A program made the position numbers and the translations under genes. From contig CAKAKS010000039.1 of the NCBI GenBank assembly GCA_916700875.1, forward strand, positions 7,961,544 through 8,025,543: a stretch of 64,000 bases of DNA, written 5' to 3'. Position 1 is the first letter of the stretch; the number at the start of each line of letters is the position of its first letter. The notes beneath the pieces are model-generated. The model searched no databases, was not told where the DNA came from, and worked only from the letters and a program-made list of their open reading frames with translations. Of this stretch, positions 31,990-44,860 are shown in pieces. This DNA is from Sebastes aleutianus. Its lineage: Eukaryota; Chordata; Actinopteri; Perciformes; Sebastidae.

Positions 31990-33820
31990 GTAAGTAACTT
32001 CAGTGGTGGCCTGTAAAGTAAATGATATTATCCCCTATCATAAGAAACCTACTTGATGTCAAAAATAAGATTTCACACACCACACCGCTGTAATGTAACA
32101 TGTAATGTAAGAACATTTGCATGTGCTATTTTGTTTTTTAAAGATTAATGCTGAATTCATGAGGATCACAACTGTTCCACTTCAACCGCGATTCCTGGCG
32201 TCCTTGGACAAGCACCACAGCAAGCTGATTGACATCATCAGAAACAAGGGAGGAGTTGTCAGGGAGAAGACCCGGAACATACTGAAAGTTCTTGATCAAG
32301 TATGTACTGGTACATACAATACACAAAAATGTGCCTTATATCACATAAATAGTAACATTGTAAATAGAAACAATAGTGCTCATCTTGTCAACACATTTGA
32401 TTGTGGAGTTAGATTACACATTGGAAGATGTACTACGTTTATCTTCTCAGTTTGACGGGCCTTTTAACTGCATTTGTAAATCACAATCGCTGTAACTCCC
32501 ATATGTGCATTATGTAGTGTTTGAATCTTCAGGTTACACCTTTAAGTTGCAAAATTGGACAGCATAGTTGTGCATTATATGTGTGTGTTTGTACTCTCAC
32601 CTAGAGCCTCGAGGTGAATCAAAAAAGAGAGTGTCTGCTGAAGTGCCTTATTGTGTACCTTGGGGAAGACGTGGACAAACTTATCAAGGAGTATCTGGTA
32701 AGTAGTTTTGCATGAATCACTTAAGCTTTAGACAAGATAAAACATTGAATATTCAAACTTTAAAGCTCATATACATGGTGTCAGTTCCTATAAAAATACT
32801 CAAGCGTATCATACATTCATGTACCGTACATTTGACTATGCCTATAATTATTGTGGAGTTCTCTGCCCCCCCAGTGGTCATTAATCCTCACGTTTTTTTA
32901 GAATTTAATATGTCTAACACAACGACTTAAGTCTCTGTGCTAGTTTATATGTAATATTTTGTGAAACACTATAGTGTGGCTATATTTGGCTGGAACGTAT
33001 TAAGATATTTTAAGTGCAGTGTGAAATAATTGTCACTTCAGAGCAGCAGCAGTGCAGATGGAGCAGCAAAAGCCTGAACATAAAATCAATATTATATCCA
33101 AATATTGGATTGTGGAAAGTGTCAGTCTGTGGCCAGATTGAAATTAATGAAAATATGAAGACACAAGGCAGTTGTATCTTTTAACATCATAGTGAATCTT
33201 ATAGTAGTATGTATGCTACTGTATTGTACTATTTAAGATGTTATAACTTTTTGGATATAGCTATTATTAATACGTGTACCAATGCTTTACTTGCGATAAA
33301 GTCAAATGTTTACTATGAGGAAAATATTTGGAGGAGCTTGCCATTATCTGCTGGACTTTGCAAGTCCTTAACATTTTAGCATCACTAGAACACCACTTTT
33401 TTATTGAGATTTGATTGTGATAATTGTTTTTATAGATATTTTCTTGTACTGGTACATCAGTCAGTGGTTTCATCAGAATAACTTTCTCATAAATGTCTTG
33501 TCTTTTATCAGGTTGTGCAGAAGGATGAAGCTGAAACCGAGCTTGAGAGGTGTGCAATGGCAGTGTTTGTCATCAGGGAGGAGAAGGATCCTCTCCAGCC
33601 ACCACATGACATTGGGATTGTTCTTGAAGGTGTGGAAGTCCTTAATGAGTTGCCATCGGTCGCACATGCATGTGCCATGTTATTTGGCTTCATCTATGCT
33701 CTAAACTTGAGCTATCCAGGTGAGCTCAAATACACTTTTGATGCACTGCAGAAAATATTCATGGGGATAGAGCCAAAGAAAATGACACGCAAAGTGTGCA
33801 GTCTGAGTGTCAAGCTCTAA
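31981..33820 (+). pseudogene. SAMD3-like C-terminal domain, spliced ORF (188 codons)
   Basis: Starting at ATG 31981 the frame reads MDE at the end of the zinc-finger exon. It continues in phase 0 through 32144-32299 (INAEFMRITTVPLQPRFLAS...), 32605-32697 (SLEVNQKRECLLKCLIVYLG...) and 33512-33820 (VVQKDEAETELERCAMAVFV ... YPGELKYTFDALQKIFMGIE), to stop 33818-33820. Every junction has good GT-AG sites (caa|gtatgt, cacctag, ctg|gtaagt, ttttatcag), and no stop or frameshift occurs after the deletion join. This matches the C-terminal half of fish SAMD3-like proteins. The SAM domain and middle region are missing. The intact frame across four exons suggests either recent deletion or retained use. 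Confidence 0.55.
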
Positions 33821-34800
33821 ATACTGGATCAATCAAGAAAGACATTTGGATACAGCATGTTTTTGTTCTGTTTTATATCTTGTATTCAAATACATTCCAA
33901 GATGATGGAAGAGTTTCATTGTTAATTGTAAATAAGAGAGAGAAACAGACTTTAATTCAAAACTGGCTCCAGAGGATGCATTGCCAGCAAAAAAAAGTGG
34001 AAAGGCCAACGACATACCTAACAGAGACTGTCACTTTTAAGTGATGTGAAGAAGCGAAACAACTGTGCAGTGATAAAGGACAAAATGGACAAGACTTTTT
34101 CACTGCAAAGACAGGACATTATGGGAAAGGAATCAGGAGTGGAAGAGTTGAAAGATAGATGGCCTTAATTTCAGATTTTCCCTGTTAACAGAATTCTTTC
34201 TGTGGTATAAATATTGTGGCACTGTTATTAACACTGAAATGTGAATAATGCTAAATTCCCAATGACCAGCAATTCAGTACTAGTAATGGTAATGTTCTTA
34301 AACTGACTTATGCACAAAAGAGCAAGCTTTGTTCATAGATTGCACCCCTAGCAATTGAACTGCACTTTTCCTTGGTTGTTTTTTTGGGTCTCTTGATCTC
34401 ACATTTATAATGGTTCAAAATAATGTGACATTCATACATTCTGGTCATTTTATCAAAGGATAGTCAAGTTTGAACACTGTTAGAATCTATTTTTACACTT
34501 CTTAATGGCTATTACATTACATATCTCAGGTTCTAAAGGAGAGATGTACAAACCTGTTTCACATGTTAAGATATCTGTGGTTAAGGTTACAGAAAGGTTG
34601 CATAAGGTTTAAAAAACATTGAAAAGATCATGATTTATTTGATTTTATAGTTACTATGTATTTTTCCTCAAGTGTTGAGTATACTTGCTAGCTTTATTGG
34701 CCGCACAATTCATTGTGGGTTTCCTTTTTTTGGTTTTTTTTTTTTTTCTTTTTTTTAGTACATAACAGAAAAGGTGATGCATATTTTAAAAAGACATCAC

Positions 34801-34806
34801 AATAAA
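34801..34806 (+). promoter_or_regulatory. polyadenylation signal inside the element
   Basis: AATAAA in cacaataaacatttagg, about 980 bp after the stop of the captured gene and about 680 bp before the element's right end, so the transcript would end within the element. Confidence 0.4.
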
Positions 34807-35070
34807 CATTTAGGTATTTGAAGAGAATATTCCTGTCTTTATTCATAGTAAACTAAACTAAACATTGTCTGTAACAAAATGTTTTTTTAATTTGATCTTA
34901 TGTGAAAATTCTACTAGCTTTTGTTTATGTGAAAATGTAAGTTGTAAAAAAGCAAAAAATGCTATTATATTGACACAGATAAAGTATAATTTTGGCTTGC
35001 AACTAAAGAAAATATATTGATTGAGGTAAATTAAAATTTTAGTTTGTTTGTACTGAATCAGAAATTTGAC

Positions 35071-35471
35071 TTGAGAAAACTTAATAAAATTAGATGTAAC
35101 AAATTAACTTGATTTTTTTAAGTTAATCCAAAGTAAAACTAAGTTGTAACAAAGTAATAAATTGCATGTAACAAATTAAAGCATTTTAATTAGTTTATTC
35201 CAAAGTAAAACTCTACTTGGATGTAATAGTAAATATTAGTTTTTTCCAAAATGAAAAATTGTAACAAAGTAAAAAAATAGTTTATGGTCTTCATAATAAA
35301 TAATCTTTTTACTTTGTGTGAATGTAAGTTTTTGACTTTGGCCAAACAAATATTTTGATTTATATTAAATCATAATTACGGTTTCAACCAAATCATAAAT
35401 ACAATTTGAGAAAAACTAATAAAATTAGATGTAACAAATTAACTTGATTTTTTTAAGTTAATCCAAAGTAA
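35071..35471 (+). repeat. right subterminal repeats of the CACTA-like element
   Basis: A 66-bp sequence (35071-35136) recurs almost identically at 35406-35471, starting ttgagaaaa and ending ttaatccaaagtaa. Between and within them are five copies of TGTAACAAA(G/T)TAA (near 35095, 35146, 35168, 35262, 35430). Clustered short subterminal repeats are the usual transposase-binding layout of CACTA elements. Confidence 0.75.
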
Positions 35472-35487
35472 CATTTTTTTCAGTGTA

Positions 35488-37434
35488 CTGTATGTAATGA
35501 CAGGTAACCATTGACGGAGACTTCCATGCTAATGAAACACCCTCAGTCACATTATGAGTGTGACCTTATCACGTATGTCAGCACAACAAAGCTGTGGAAC
35601 CAGCGTTCCTGACTATGTGATTTTTCTTTCTGTCTCGAGTCCAAATGTCACAGAGTGGAATGTCAGGCATCTTCACATGGTGCCCAATAGTCTGTCTCAC
35701 TGCTCTGCGTCTGGTATTGTAGGCTACTTCTATCTTTATGACTTTGAAAGTGATGACCTTTTTTTCTTCAAAAGGACTGTTTGAGGGTTTAAAATTGATT
35801 TTTAGATAAATAAAACGGTTGGTGTTAAAGTCCAGATGAAATAAAAAAATGCCCTTTAAACCCTTTTAGATCACGTCCCCGGTTATATTGTGAACCTGTT
35901 TAACAATATGTGCACAAAGAAATTACAAAAGAGCAATCGCTTCATATTTCTCCAATCTAAATCCAATCATCTTACGAAACCAATTTCAACCAATAATATC
36001 ATGACATCCATCCATCAATCAATCTGCAACTTTTAGCAACAAGGGAGGTGTGTGTGGAGCATAGAAATAAAATAAAAGTAGAAAACTCATTGAACTGTTT
36101 GCTGTGGTAATTTGACTAGTACAAAAGAAAATAGTGATTGTTGTTAGTTGTTATGGTGACAACAAAATATGTGGTTGCAGAGAACGACGCAGCTCCCGGA
36201 GACGGCTGGCTGGCTAGTTAGCTAGTCCCCTGGCGGAGGGACCGCATAGACCCGACGCTGCCAAGCACACTGCTCACAGAAAACGAGCCATTTGTGATTG
36301 ATTCATGCTTTTTGAAACATTATTTTACGATTGTTTTAAGTTTTCCTCATCTGTTTCACAGTTTTGACAATTCCTCAAAGATAGTCATCTAATTTGTACT
36401 TTAGCCACAGAAAATAAATGCTCCCGATTGGTTGGGCGGTGTCTGAAGAATGTGCCTCCAAACAGCAGATTTTCATTATGAGCTTATAAAACTCTTGTTT
36501 TAATCACTGTACTAGATTAAGTTGTCATTTCTTCATAGAAGTTCCCAGAAACACATTTCTGCACCGGATGCACAACTGGATGAATATGAAAGACAACATA
36601 TTTTGATTAGATCGATAAGAATGTGCCTCCAAACATCAGATTTTCTTCCCAGAAGAAATGATATTGATTATTAGAGATTCATTGATTTTAGCAACAGCAT
36701 ATTTTTATTGCACTTTCACATTAAAATAAACAGAGCATGCTTTCACTTTATGCTGTGCTACATCCCTGCTAATGTACAAATTAGTGCTGCACCATGTTGG
36801 GAAAAACTGACATCGTAATATTTTCTTCTGCTATACAGTATATTTATAAAATGCAATATGAAAGAATACAGAATACTCACCTTACCCTTTTGTAGGCTAC
36901 AGTTTAAAGTTAAATGCATCAATCTGGTGCACTTTTAAGATAAACAATTTTGTGCTCTTGTTAACAATTTAATCACAACACATTGGTTGTATAGATATGA
37001 ATGGTTAACGTGACAGGCTCCGTGTTTCAAGATGGGTTGGGTGTGTTGCCGACAAAAAGCTGAAAACAAAGCTGAAAATGCCTCTGATATTTCTTCTCAT
37101 TATCCAATTTAATCTGTAGATATTTTTAAATTTAAGTTGGTTTTATTGTAGCATATATGCAATGTTATATGTGTGCACAATTTGATTCATATCAATAGCT
37201 ACATAAAACGTTTTTATAACCAAATATACACTTATGTACAAACTGTGTGTCATATGTAGGCCTAATGTATGTAATGAAATGCTTTTGAAGTGGGATATAT
37301 ATACAGTATGTATAAATATATAAATATATCATGCAATGATGATTATTTAACTGATGAATTAGGTTATTGGTACCTTTTTTAGTCCAATTCAGGCACTGGT
37401 GTACCCTCATTGATATAAATGATGGAGACAAAAT
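35488..37434. other. intergenic DNA
   Basis: No gene or well-defined element is recognised. The segment around 36420-36660 repeats gaatgtgcctccaaacagcag and gaatgtgcctccaaacatcag about 175 bases apart, each followed by attttc. Confidence 0.5.
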
Positions 37435-37660
37435 TAGGGATGCACCAACACTGACACCGGATCGGACATCGGGCCAATACTGACTCGAAAAAGCTGGATC
37501 GGATATCGGTGACAATTCCATTCATTTCTATGTTTATACACTACATACTGTAGTTTTAATTTCTGTTTAAGTTTTGACCACTTTGTTGGTGCATTAAAAA
37601 GGTTTACACTTTAAATGTAATTCCTGTGAATTTTGAAGAATTTTTTTTTTTTTTTTAAAT
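37435..37660 (+). mobile_element. hAT-like repeat, left end (copy 1)
   Basis: Starts tagggatgcaccaacactga, followed by cggatcggacatcgg and ggtttacacttt...taattcctgtgaattttgaa. The latter also occurs at 47185-47400. No right end is seen in the next 600 bases. Confidence 0.5.
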
Positions 37661-38570
37661 AAAAAATAATCCAGAGTAAATTATATATATATATGAATTT
37701 AACCTTCGCACAGTGTCAGCTGGGATCGTATATGCAAAGCTTAGACTCATTTTTGAATCAATCTTGATTCAGATTTTCGCATGCACATTAAAAATGACTA
37801 TTGCATGTATATCAAATACATGACTTACACACTGCTCTCACTCCTTGTCATACAACTTATTTAATTACTAAAAGTCATTAACAGCTCAACCACAAATCAC
37901 ACACAACGACTACTGAGAAGAGCAACACTGTGGAGGTGCATCCAGTCAGAGCTCCAGCAGACTGTGTGTCCCTGCTGACTGCAGGCTATTAAACAGCAGC
38001 CTCAATATATACTGTATACAGTACAGGCCAGGCACACTTTAACATCCAACAAATGAACAGCCAGTAAATTATACACAAAGCCACAGCAGGCATTTAGCCA
38101 CCAGTGAAGCCTCAGGAGCCACATCAGACAGCAATAAAAACAGGGTTTGGGTCATGCTCTTTGAAGCGGCCATTATTCTTAGCTTAATGGAGGTGTAGTG
38201 GTTTTTATCCAGGCCTCCAGGGCTTTCTGTTGTCTCCACCTTCCATGCAAAGCTCCTCAATAACTAATATCATTACCAACACTGACAAAAACTAGATAAC
38301 ATTTAAATTCTACAACGTTGCTAAAGGTAGTTAATTGTTGACAGTTTTACTGTGGCTTGACTTCAAAAGTGACAGTCTTCTTCTTCTTTGAGGTTTTAAT
38401 GGCAGTTGGCACCCACAGGGCAGTCTTCTGGTGAGGCTAATTAGTATTTGGTTAATTAAAGGCTACAGCTTCACACCTTTTCACTGGAGGCAGTAGGCTG
38501 TATACCTTTCTCCTTCACACACAGTAACACTGCAGTCCAGAGGAAGCGCTGTTTCACTCATTTAAATTAT
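37661..38570. other. intergenic DNA
   Basis: No gene, RNA or defined repeat is recognised. Confidence 0.5.
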
Positions 38571-39093
38571 ATATATCTATATATATCTATATATCTATAT
38601 AGATATATATATCTATATATATCTCATTTAAGTGATATATATAGATATAGATATATCTATATCTATATATATCTCATTTAAATGAGATATATATAGATAT
38701 ATATATATATATATTTACAGTAAAAATTACTAACGCATGTTAACGCAGTTAACGTTACTTATTAAAACTATACAACAATATATATATATATATAAAAAAA
38801 AAATGTAGTTTCTATTTTTTTGTATGACAATAAAATATGACTATATATACATATAGGTATATATATATATATATGTATATTATGGCATGCCGTTTAGGAA
38901 ATTATTTTATATATAATGTGAAATTTGAGAGTATTGAATGAAATCCTGAGAAAATGGAACGAAATCCTGAATGAACGCTGAGAATATTGAATGAATGAAT
39001 ATATATATATATCTATATATGTATAGATATATATATATATATAATATAAAATAAAAAAAACATGTATATATATATAATATAAAATTAAAAAAC

Positions 39094-39136
<43 letters not shown>

Positions 39137-39260
39137 CATGTGTGTTTTAAATTTTTATTTAGGAGTTTTAATAAGTAACGTTAACAAAATAAAATGTAGT
39201 TTCTGTTTTTTACATGACAAATATATATATATATATATAGATAGATAGATATAGAGAGAG
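38571..39260. repeat. AT-rich microsatellite cluster
   Basis: Blocks of (AT)n, atatatct and its complement agatatat, (TA)n, and finally (gata)n with a (ga)n stretch, separated by unique AT-rich spacers. Many blocks are self-complementary and can form hairpins, e.g. atctcatttaaatgagatat near 38670. Confidence 0.95.
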
Positions 39261-40238
39261 AGATATCTAGTTTGAATAATAAGTGTCAATTGCCCTGCCT
39301 TGGTTCCTCACCGTAAACGCCACTGCATTTTAGGGGTCCAGCCTTGTTGTCCGAGTGCAAAACAAATAAAAGTAAGGCACCACATAAAAAGTCCATATGG
39401 ATTTTTTTACATGGTGTTATGTGCTCTTTCATGTGCTTAATGAAAAGTTTTGATTCAACACAAACTGTTTTTTTTTTTACTTTTGCCATTTGCCTACAAC
39501 TGGTAATAAAAGACAGACTGTTTAGGTTATGACATCAAACCAACCTCTACCACTTTAATTGTGCTGCAACATGACAGCTCTTTCCTCAGAGGAAGTGCTT
39601 GTGAAGCTGCGGCAGGTTTTATAGCAGGCCCAGGAGCAGGATGGGACTCACTTCCAGCCTGAACGTTAAACAAGCCCATGGGTAGAGGAAGGGCGAAGGG
39701 AAGTTTATGTTAGTATTAAAAATAAACATTCTAACCCCTGTGTTTGATAATGTGACACAGCTCCGCAACAACAAAAATACACTGACACTCAATTGAAAAT
39801 CAGCCAAAACTACTTCAAGAAATCCTCGAAAAAGAGAAACTACCACATTTAAAAACATGAGAAGTCATCACATAGTTTTAGTTTCCGAGACTGGAATGAC
39901 GTCCAAATCCATCTTGAGTCTTAATATCTTGTATATTCTTTCTCTAAATATGTGAAAAGAATCGAGATAATTTTGTTTCCAATGGGAATAAACATTTCTG
40001 GGAAGAGTTTTCATTGGAACTGATCCTTCAGAACAAAGTACTTCCAATGAAAACTGTTCACAGTGAGGTTTGCGGATTATCCTGCTTAAATGGGATTATA
40101 TTGCTGGAGTGACACATTGCTGCTGAATAAAAACAGCAGAAACCTCTGACTTGGATATCTCAAAACCTCAGCGAACCAAACCAAAAGTGTCTACGTGCTG
40201 GTTATTTTATTTATCAGGGGGAACAGACCCTTTAACCT
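39261..40238. other. intergenic DNA
   Basis: No gene or element is recognised. Confidence 0.5.
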
Positions 40239-41247
40239 TTAAAGGGGACATATTATGCTCATTTCCAGGTTCATTCTTGTATTTTGGGTTTCCACTAGAA
40301 CTTTAATGTTCAAAATACACATTATCTTTCTCATACTGTCCGTCTGAAATTACTATATTTTCTCATTCCAACTCGTCACATACCGCTGCTTCGTCACGCC
40401 CCTTGGCATCACTTTAGGATTAGGCAACAAAACCAGTTAGTTAGGTTCAGGAAAGAACTACATGGTTGGGCTTAAAACTACTTAAAACTGAACGTTGTGA
40501 ACACGGGACACGAACGAACAGCTAATTGTAACGTGAAAGTGAAACTTAACGCATGGGACACGAACAGCGGTCTTCTAGATGAATGTTGTACCATCTACTT
40601 CGCCTCCCGTGTGTCTCTTTTCGCTCTTTAAACTACGTCACCACACTCCCTGCGCACTTGCTTGGAGCGTTTACTGTTACCGCGGATGGGTTTACATTGC
40701 AGTTAATGGAACGCCCGGTGCGTCGCATACCGGCGCTCAAGGGTACCTTGTGCGGCGGTAACACAAGCCGACGGCTGTGATAAAGCGTCCGTATTTGACA
40801 CCCTGGGAATGAGAACGGGTTGGAATATACCTGTATTCACCCTCTGTCTGAAATGCTCCATTTCAGCACCTGTCTCTTTAAGACCCCCTCCCAATAAAAG
40901 CCCAGTCTGCTCTGATTGGCTTGCGATGAAAATATGGTGCACCTTTGCAAAGGTAGTTCTCAAGCTGTAGATTCTCAGATGGGAGGCGGTATATTCTAAT
41001 GAGTCTGCATGTTAGGTTTGGGCCGGTGTAAAAAATGTCAAACTGGTTTGATATTCAAGCCAACTCTACTGCATGTGACATAGGAAGGGGAGCCAAATCT
41101 GAATGGCTTGTTGAATCACATGTTTTCCGATTAAGGCAGCCCACAAAAAACTGACTGGGTTGTCTTATTTCACAGTTTGTGGGTTGGTAGGCACTCCAGA
41201 TACCCAGATGTATGAGCACAAACACTGAAACAGTGAGTTTTTTTAAC
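40239..41247. mobile_element. TTAA-target repeat, truncated at the right
   Basis: TTAA (40239-40242) then AGGGGACATATTATG. Near 41090-41240 it contains ggaaggggagccaaatctga, aaaaaactgactgggttgtc and cagtttgtgggttgg, which are also at 60250-60370. The right terminal catgatatgtcccctttaa of that copy is missing here. Other relatives are at 44664-44860 and 59800-60436. Confidence 0.6.
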
Positions 41248-43550
41248 ACAGCTCTATCAGCCCAGTCCCAGAAAGACTCAATATTGTTATTATAGCCTAC
41301 AATAATCAGCCCACAATACTGTCGGATCAGGATTGCTTCTGATTCTCTCGATAACAACTGAGTGGATCTGTCCCTAATTTAATTTGAGACGATTTTAAAA
41401 AAATCATGAGAAAATTCATTTCCCACAAAATTCAAGACACATTGCTGCATTTAAGTCCAAAAAAAAATTGGAAAAGGTCTTGTTGACATGGCTATGTGAT
41501 TAAAAACAGGATTCATGTGTCATGAGTGTCTGCTTTCTGTTTGACACTGTCATATATCCAAGTAGTGCTTCCTCTATTGCTTTTCATATCAAAAACTTTT
41601 GTGGCGGCAACAGCACAACAAAAACAACATGTGTTTGGGATTATATTGAGTTAAACTAAATTCAGTTCCCGTTTTTGAGTGTCCTGATGCTCTTCGTTTG
41701 TGTCCCACCCAACGAGCTAGTTAAAGTAAATGCACTACTTATTAGTTTTCTTTGGAAAGAAAAAAAAAAGATTTATTGTTTTTGTATTATGCAACAAATT
41801 TACAAACCGCTTTCTCTGAATCTCTACAGTCATGTTCTTTCAGGAAACCTGAGCTTATCAGGGAAAATTATGCGTTCTGCTGTTTGTGATCCAACAAAGT
41901 GTTTTGTAACTGTCATCCATAAATTATTGCCAATCAAGTTCTCAACCCATCCCAAAAACAACTGCGGTGACATCAAGAGTGATTCTGAAGACAAGTATGA
42001 GTCTGTCTGCGTTTTTTTAATTCGGTATATCAATCATTCAACTGCTAAAATTTGAGTCAGATATGTATACAGGCGAGATTATTATTTATTCACTTGGCAC
42101 ACATTGACTGAATCAAACTGTGGGTGGGTGAAAAACATTTAAAAAGAACAGAGGCAACATGTCATCTGTCAGACATCTGGGTCTAGACTTCCACATTCCA
42201 CGTAAACACAAGCCATCGCAGACATGCATCTGATTACTTCTATTCATGCCTCTATAATAAGCTACATTAATAAAGCAATATTCATACTTTCTTTGCAAAT
42301 ATTTTTTGAGGTTCAAATGGACAGGATGATACATAAAGAAGTATCTTAAAAAATCAGTTTTGAATCGAAGCTTGCAGCAGCCTGTCAGACAGAAATTAAC
42401 CACAAATGAGACAGGTAACAAAAACATATTGAACCACAACATTGTTGTTGTTTTACCTTCCAAAATAAAATAAAAATCTTCAGTCTAAGATCCACAAATC
42501 TTAAGAGACATGGAAAACTTTATTTATATACAAGGCAAACATGATACAAGACGCAGAAACTTCACATTTCAAGATTCAGTTTTATCTATTTTTTAGAAAA
42601 GTTAACTTAGGATTTAGATCAAGAAAAATGCTTTATTGAAAAAGCTTAGTTAGAAGACTTCAATTAAGGGATATAAATAGTCAAGAATGTCATGAACATA
42701 CAAACTTATTCTACAGAGTTTGTGTTTCGAAGTGCGGTATGAATGGATTCTTGTAAAAGTAAAGAGAAACTTGATGGAGAAATCATGAAATTAAGGGACT
42801 AACCTGAGAGAGACCCTTCAGGATATAACTTCACATGAAAATGCCCACCACCTTTGATGGTGATTGTTTTTCACCTATGCATATATCACATTGAGCACAT
42901 ACTGAGAAAATATTAATAATAATCAATGATTACAAGCACCACACTTTTCTAGCATGTAGAGCAGCCTATATGGCACTTCATCTTGATTTCTCAGGGCATC
43001 CCCACCGGCCCTCAACCCCCTCGCCCGAGTCCACCGGTGCATACTCAGGTGTGAGAAGGTTCAACTAGCTTCAAGCTATGCTTCACCTGGATATGCCCTA
43101 CAAGACCCAATTAAACGTAAACATTTACAGGTTTAAAGATGCAATAAAACCATTAAGTATAGTCTTTTAGAAGACATTTAGCTGTGGAGGTAAACTTTTA
43201 ATGTTTTTTTTTGAGGGTGGAACCTCCCGTAAGAGTGGAACACCTAATTGCTCGGTCGTCAAATATAAATTACAGGGATAATTTACAAATCAATAGGGTG
43301 GCGCCCGCTGTAGGTGGAAAGACTGCAAAGAATTGGATCAAAAGTTCGAGCTGTCTTTTCTGATTTTAAGAAGGCCTGGCTGTTGGCATTCTTTTGAAGG
43401 GACGGGGATATGTAAATGGGGGAGCTACAGGGAGTTCCCTGGAGACAAAACAAGCAAACAAACAAACAAACAAGTAATGAGTTCCTTTTGTAAATGGAGC
43501 TGCTTGGATCTCTGTCACCCTGATGTCAACCAGCAAACTTTATCCTGCTG
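41248..43550. other. intergenic DNA
   Basis: No gene recognised on either strand. Open frames of 116-126 codons here have no family features. Confidence 0.5.
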
Positions 43551-44404
43551 TTAACCCCCTGAGAGCATCCCGACCGACTTTACTGTCTTTCAGAGGCTGG
43601 AGCAGGGACAGATATCAAATGAAATCATGTCATACTAGCTTTTCGAGAAGGAGGCTAAATAACTGGCAAGCGAGGAAGAACTGGCATGGCCATTTTCAAA
43701 GGGGTCCCTTGACCTCTGACCTCAAGATATGTGAATGAAAATGGATTTTATGGGTACCCACGAGTCTCCCCTTTCAGATATGCTCACAGCCATTTCATTG
43801 TAGTGAGACCATTTTTTTAAACTTGATGTCCCTGTAAAAAATGACCTGTGGTGACCTCTAGGATAATCACAGCCTCATGAAACTTTACAACCACAAACTA
43901 CAGACCTAGAGCATTCAGAGGATGGATGGCTTTCCTAGCTAGATTGACGATAAGGGGGTTTCTGAGCAGTTTCCACAACAGAAGTGCTAGCCATCCAATG
44001 ACCGAAAAATGCAATTCTTGCAGAAATCTCAAAATGTCAAAAGTCTTTGATATCAAATCACAGCATGGCTTTTTCTATGGTGTTCCTCAAGGTCTTGGTG
44101 TCTTAATGTGGTATTTTGGAGAGATTATTAATCATTTTTATCAATTCTCCAGTGGTAAAAAAAATGGTTAAATTTAGCACCAAATCTGTGTAACAAATCA
44201 ATGTTCATTTCTGATTTATGACCAGAACAACTTGACACACAGTGCTCAGCTGCATCTCAAATTAATCTTCAGGTGCTCAGCTTACAGATGATGTACACCA
44301 CTTCTATGTGACATCTACTGTTGACCTGCTATCTCCCCCTAAAGACCCCCTGTACCCACCTAAAAAATACAAAAACGGGTCTATTGTGGGTCTCAGAGGG
44401 TTAA
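43551..44404. mobile_element. TTAA-target element (piggyBac-like MITE)
   Basis: TTAA (43551-43554) plus CCCCCTGAGA at the left; TCTCAGAGGG plus TTAA (44401-44404) at the right. 854 bp, non-coding. It includes the percomorph repeat core ggccattttcaaaggggtcc / cttgacctctgacctcaaga. Confidence 0.8.
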
Positions 44405-44663
44405 AAAGGCCCTAAAGCCTCCAGGAGATGACCCACAATGACAAAGGGATTGAATGTCATATTTTTAAACACTCTTGAATCTGCAATGACTCAATGTCAG
44501 TCTCTCAAGAGATTTGGGGCCTCGAGTCTGATGGGCAATTATGGTTTGTTGAGTGGCAGTATCAGCAAATCAGCAATGTTTATGGAGTGTAAATACAAAT
44601 AAAGAGCTGCAGTGGTTATTTGTTTACCATAAACCACTGCTGATCATGACCTTTGAGACAAAT

Positions 44664-44860
44664 TTAAAGGGGACATATCATCGTTATGTTTTCAGGTTCA
44701 TACTGTATTTTGGGTTTCTACTGGAACATGTTTACGTGCTTTAATGTTAAAAAAAAAAAATACATTATTTTTCTCATCCTGTCCGTCTGAATATACATGT
44801 TTTCACCCTCTGACTGAAACGCTCTGTTTTAGCGCCCATCTCTTTAAAAGGTCCTGACAC
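44664..44860 (+). repeat. TTAA-target repeat, left-half copy
   Basis: aaaggggacatatcatcgtt, ttttcaggttcatactgta and tttctcatcctgtccgtctg align with the beginning of the element at 40239. It then breaks into unrelated sequence. Confidence 0.6.

Larger units (their letters stand above)
29096..35485 (+). mobile_element. CACTA/EnSpm-like element carrying a SAMD3-like gene remnant
   Basis: The left end reads CACTGAAAAAAGTG (29096-29109); the right end, complemented, reads CACTGAAAAAAATG (35472-35485). TA stands on each outer side (29094-29095, 35486-35487). The right subterminal 400 bp contains five copies of TGTAACAAA(G/T)TAA and a 66-bp direct duplication. Inside are a promoter-like block, two non-coding exons and the zinc-finger/C-terminal exons of a SAMD3-like gene, all on + and ending with AATAAA before the right end. 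There is no recognisable CACTA transposase, so any movement would depend on another element. The TIR and TA are seen; the CACTA assignment rests on the end sequence and subterminal repeats and is inferred. Confidence 0.6.

Noticed and set aside
38894..39139. 81-codon Tyr/Ile-rich ORF
   Set aside because: Direct translation of the (AT)n microsatellite.
41675..42463. ORFs of 126 (+) and 116 (-) codons
   Set aside because: AT-rich composition, no domain or family motif; a faint resemblance of FLWKEKKK to LINE-1 proteins is too short to count.
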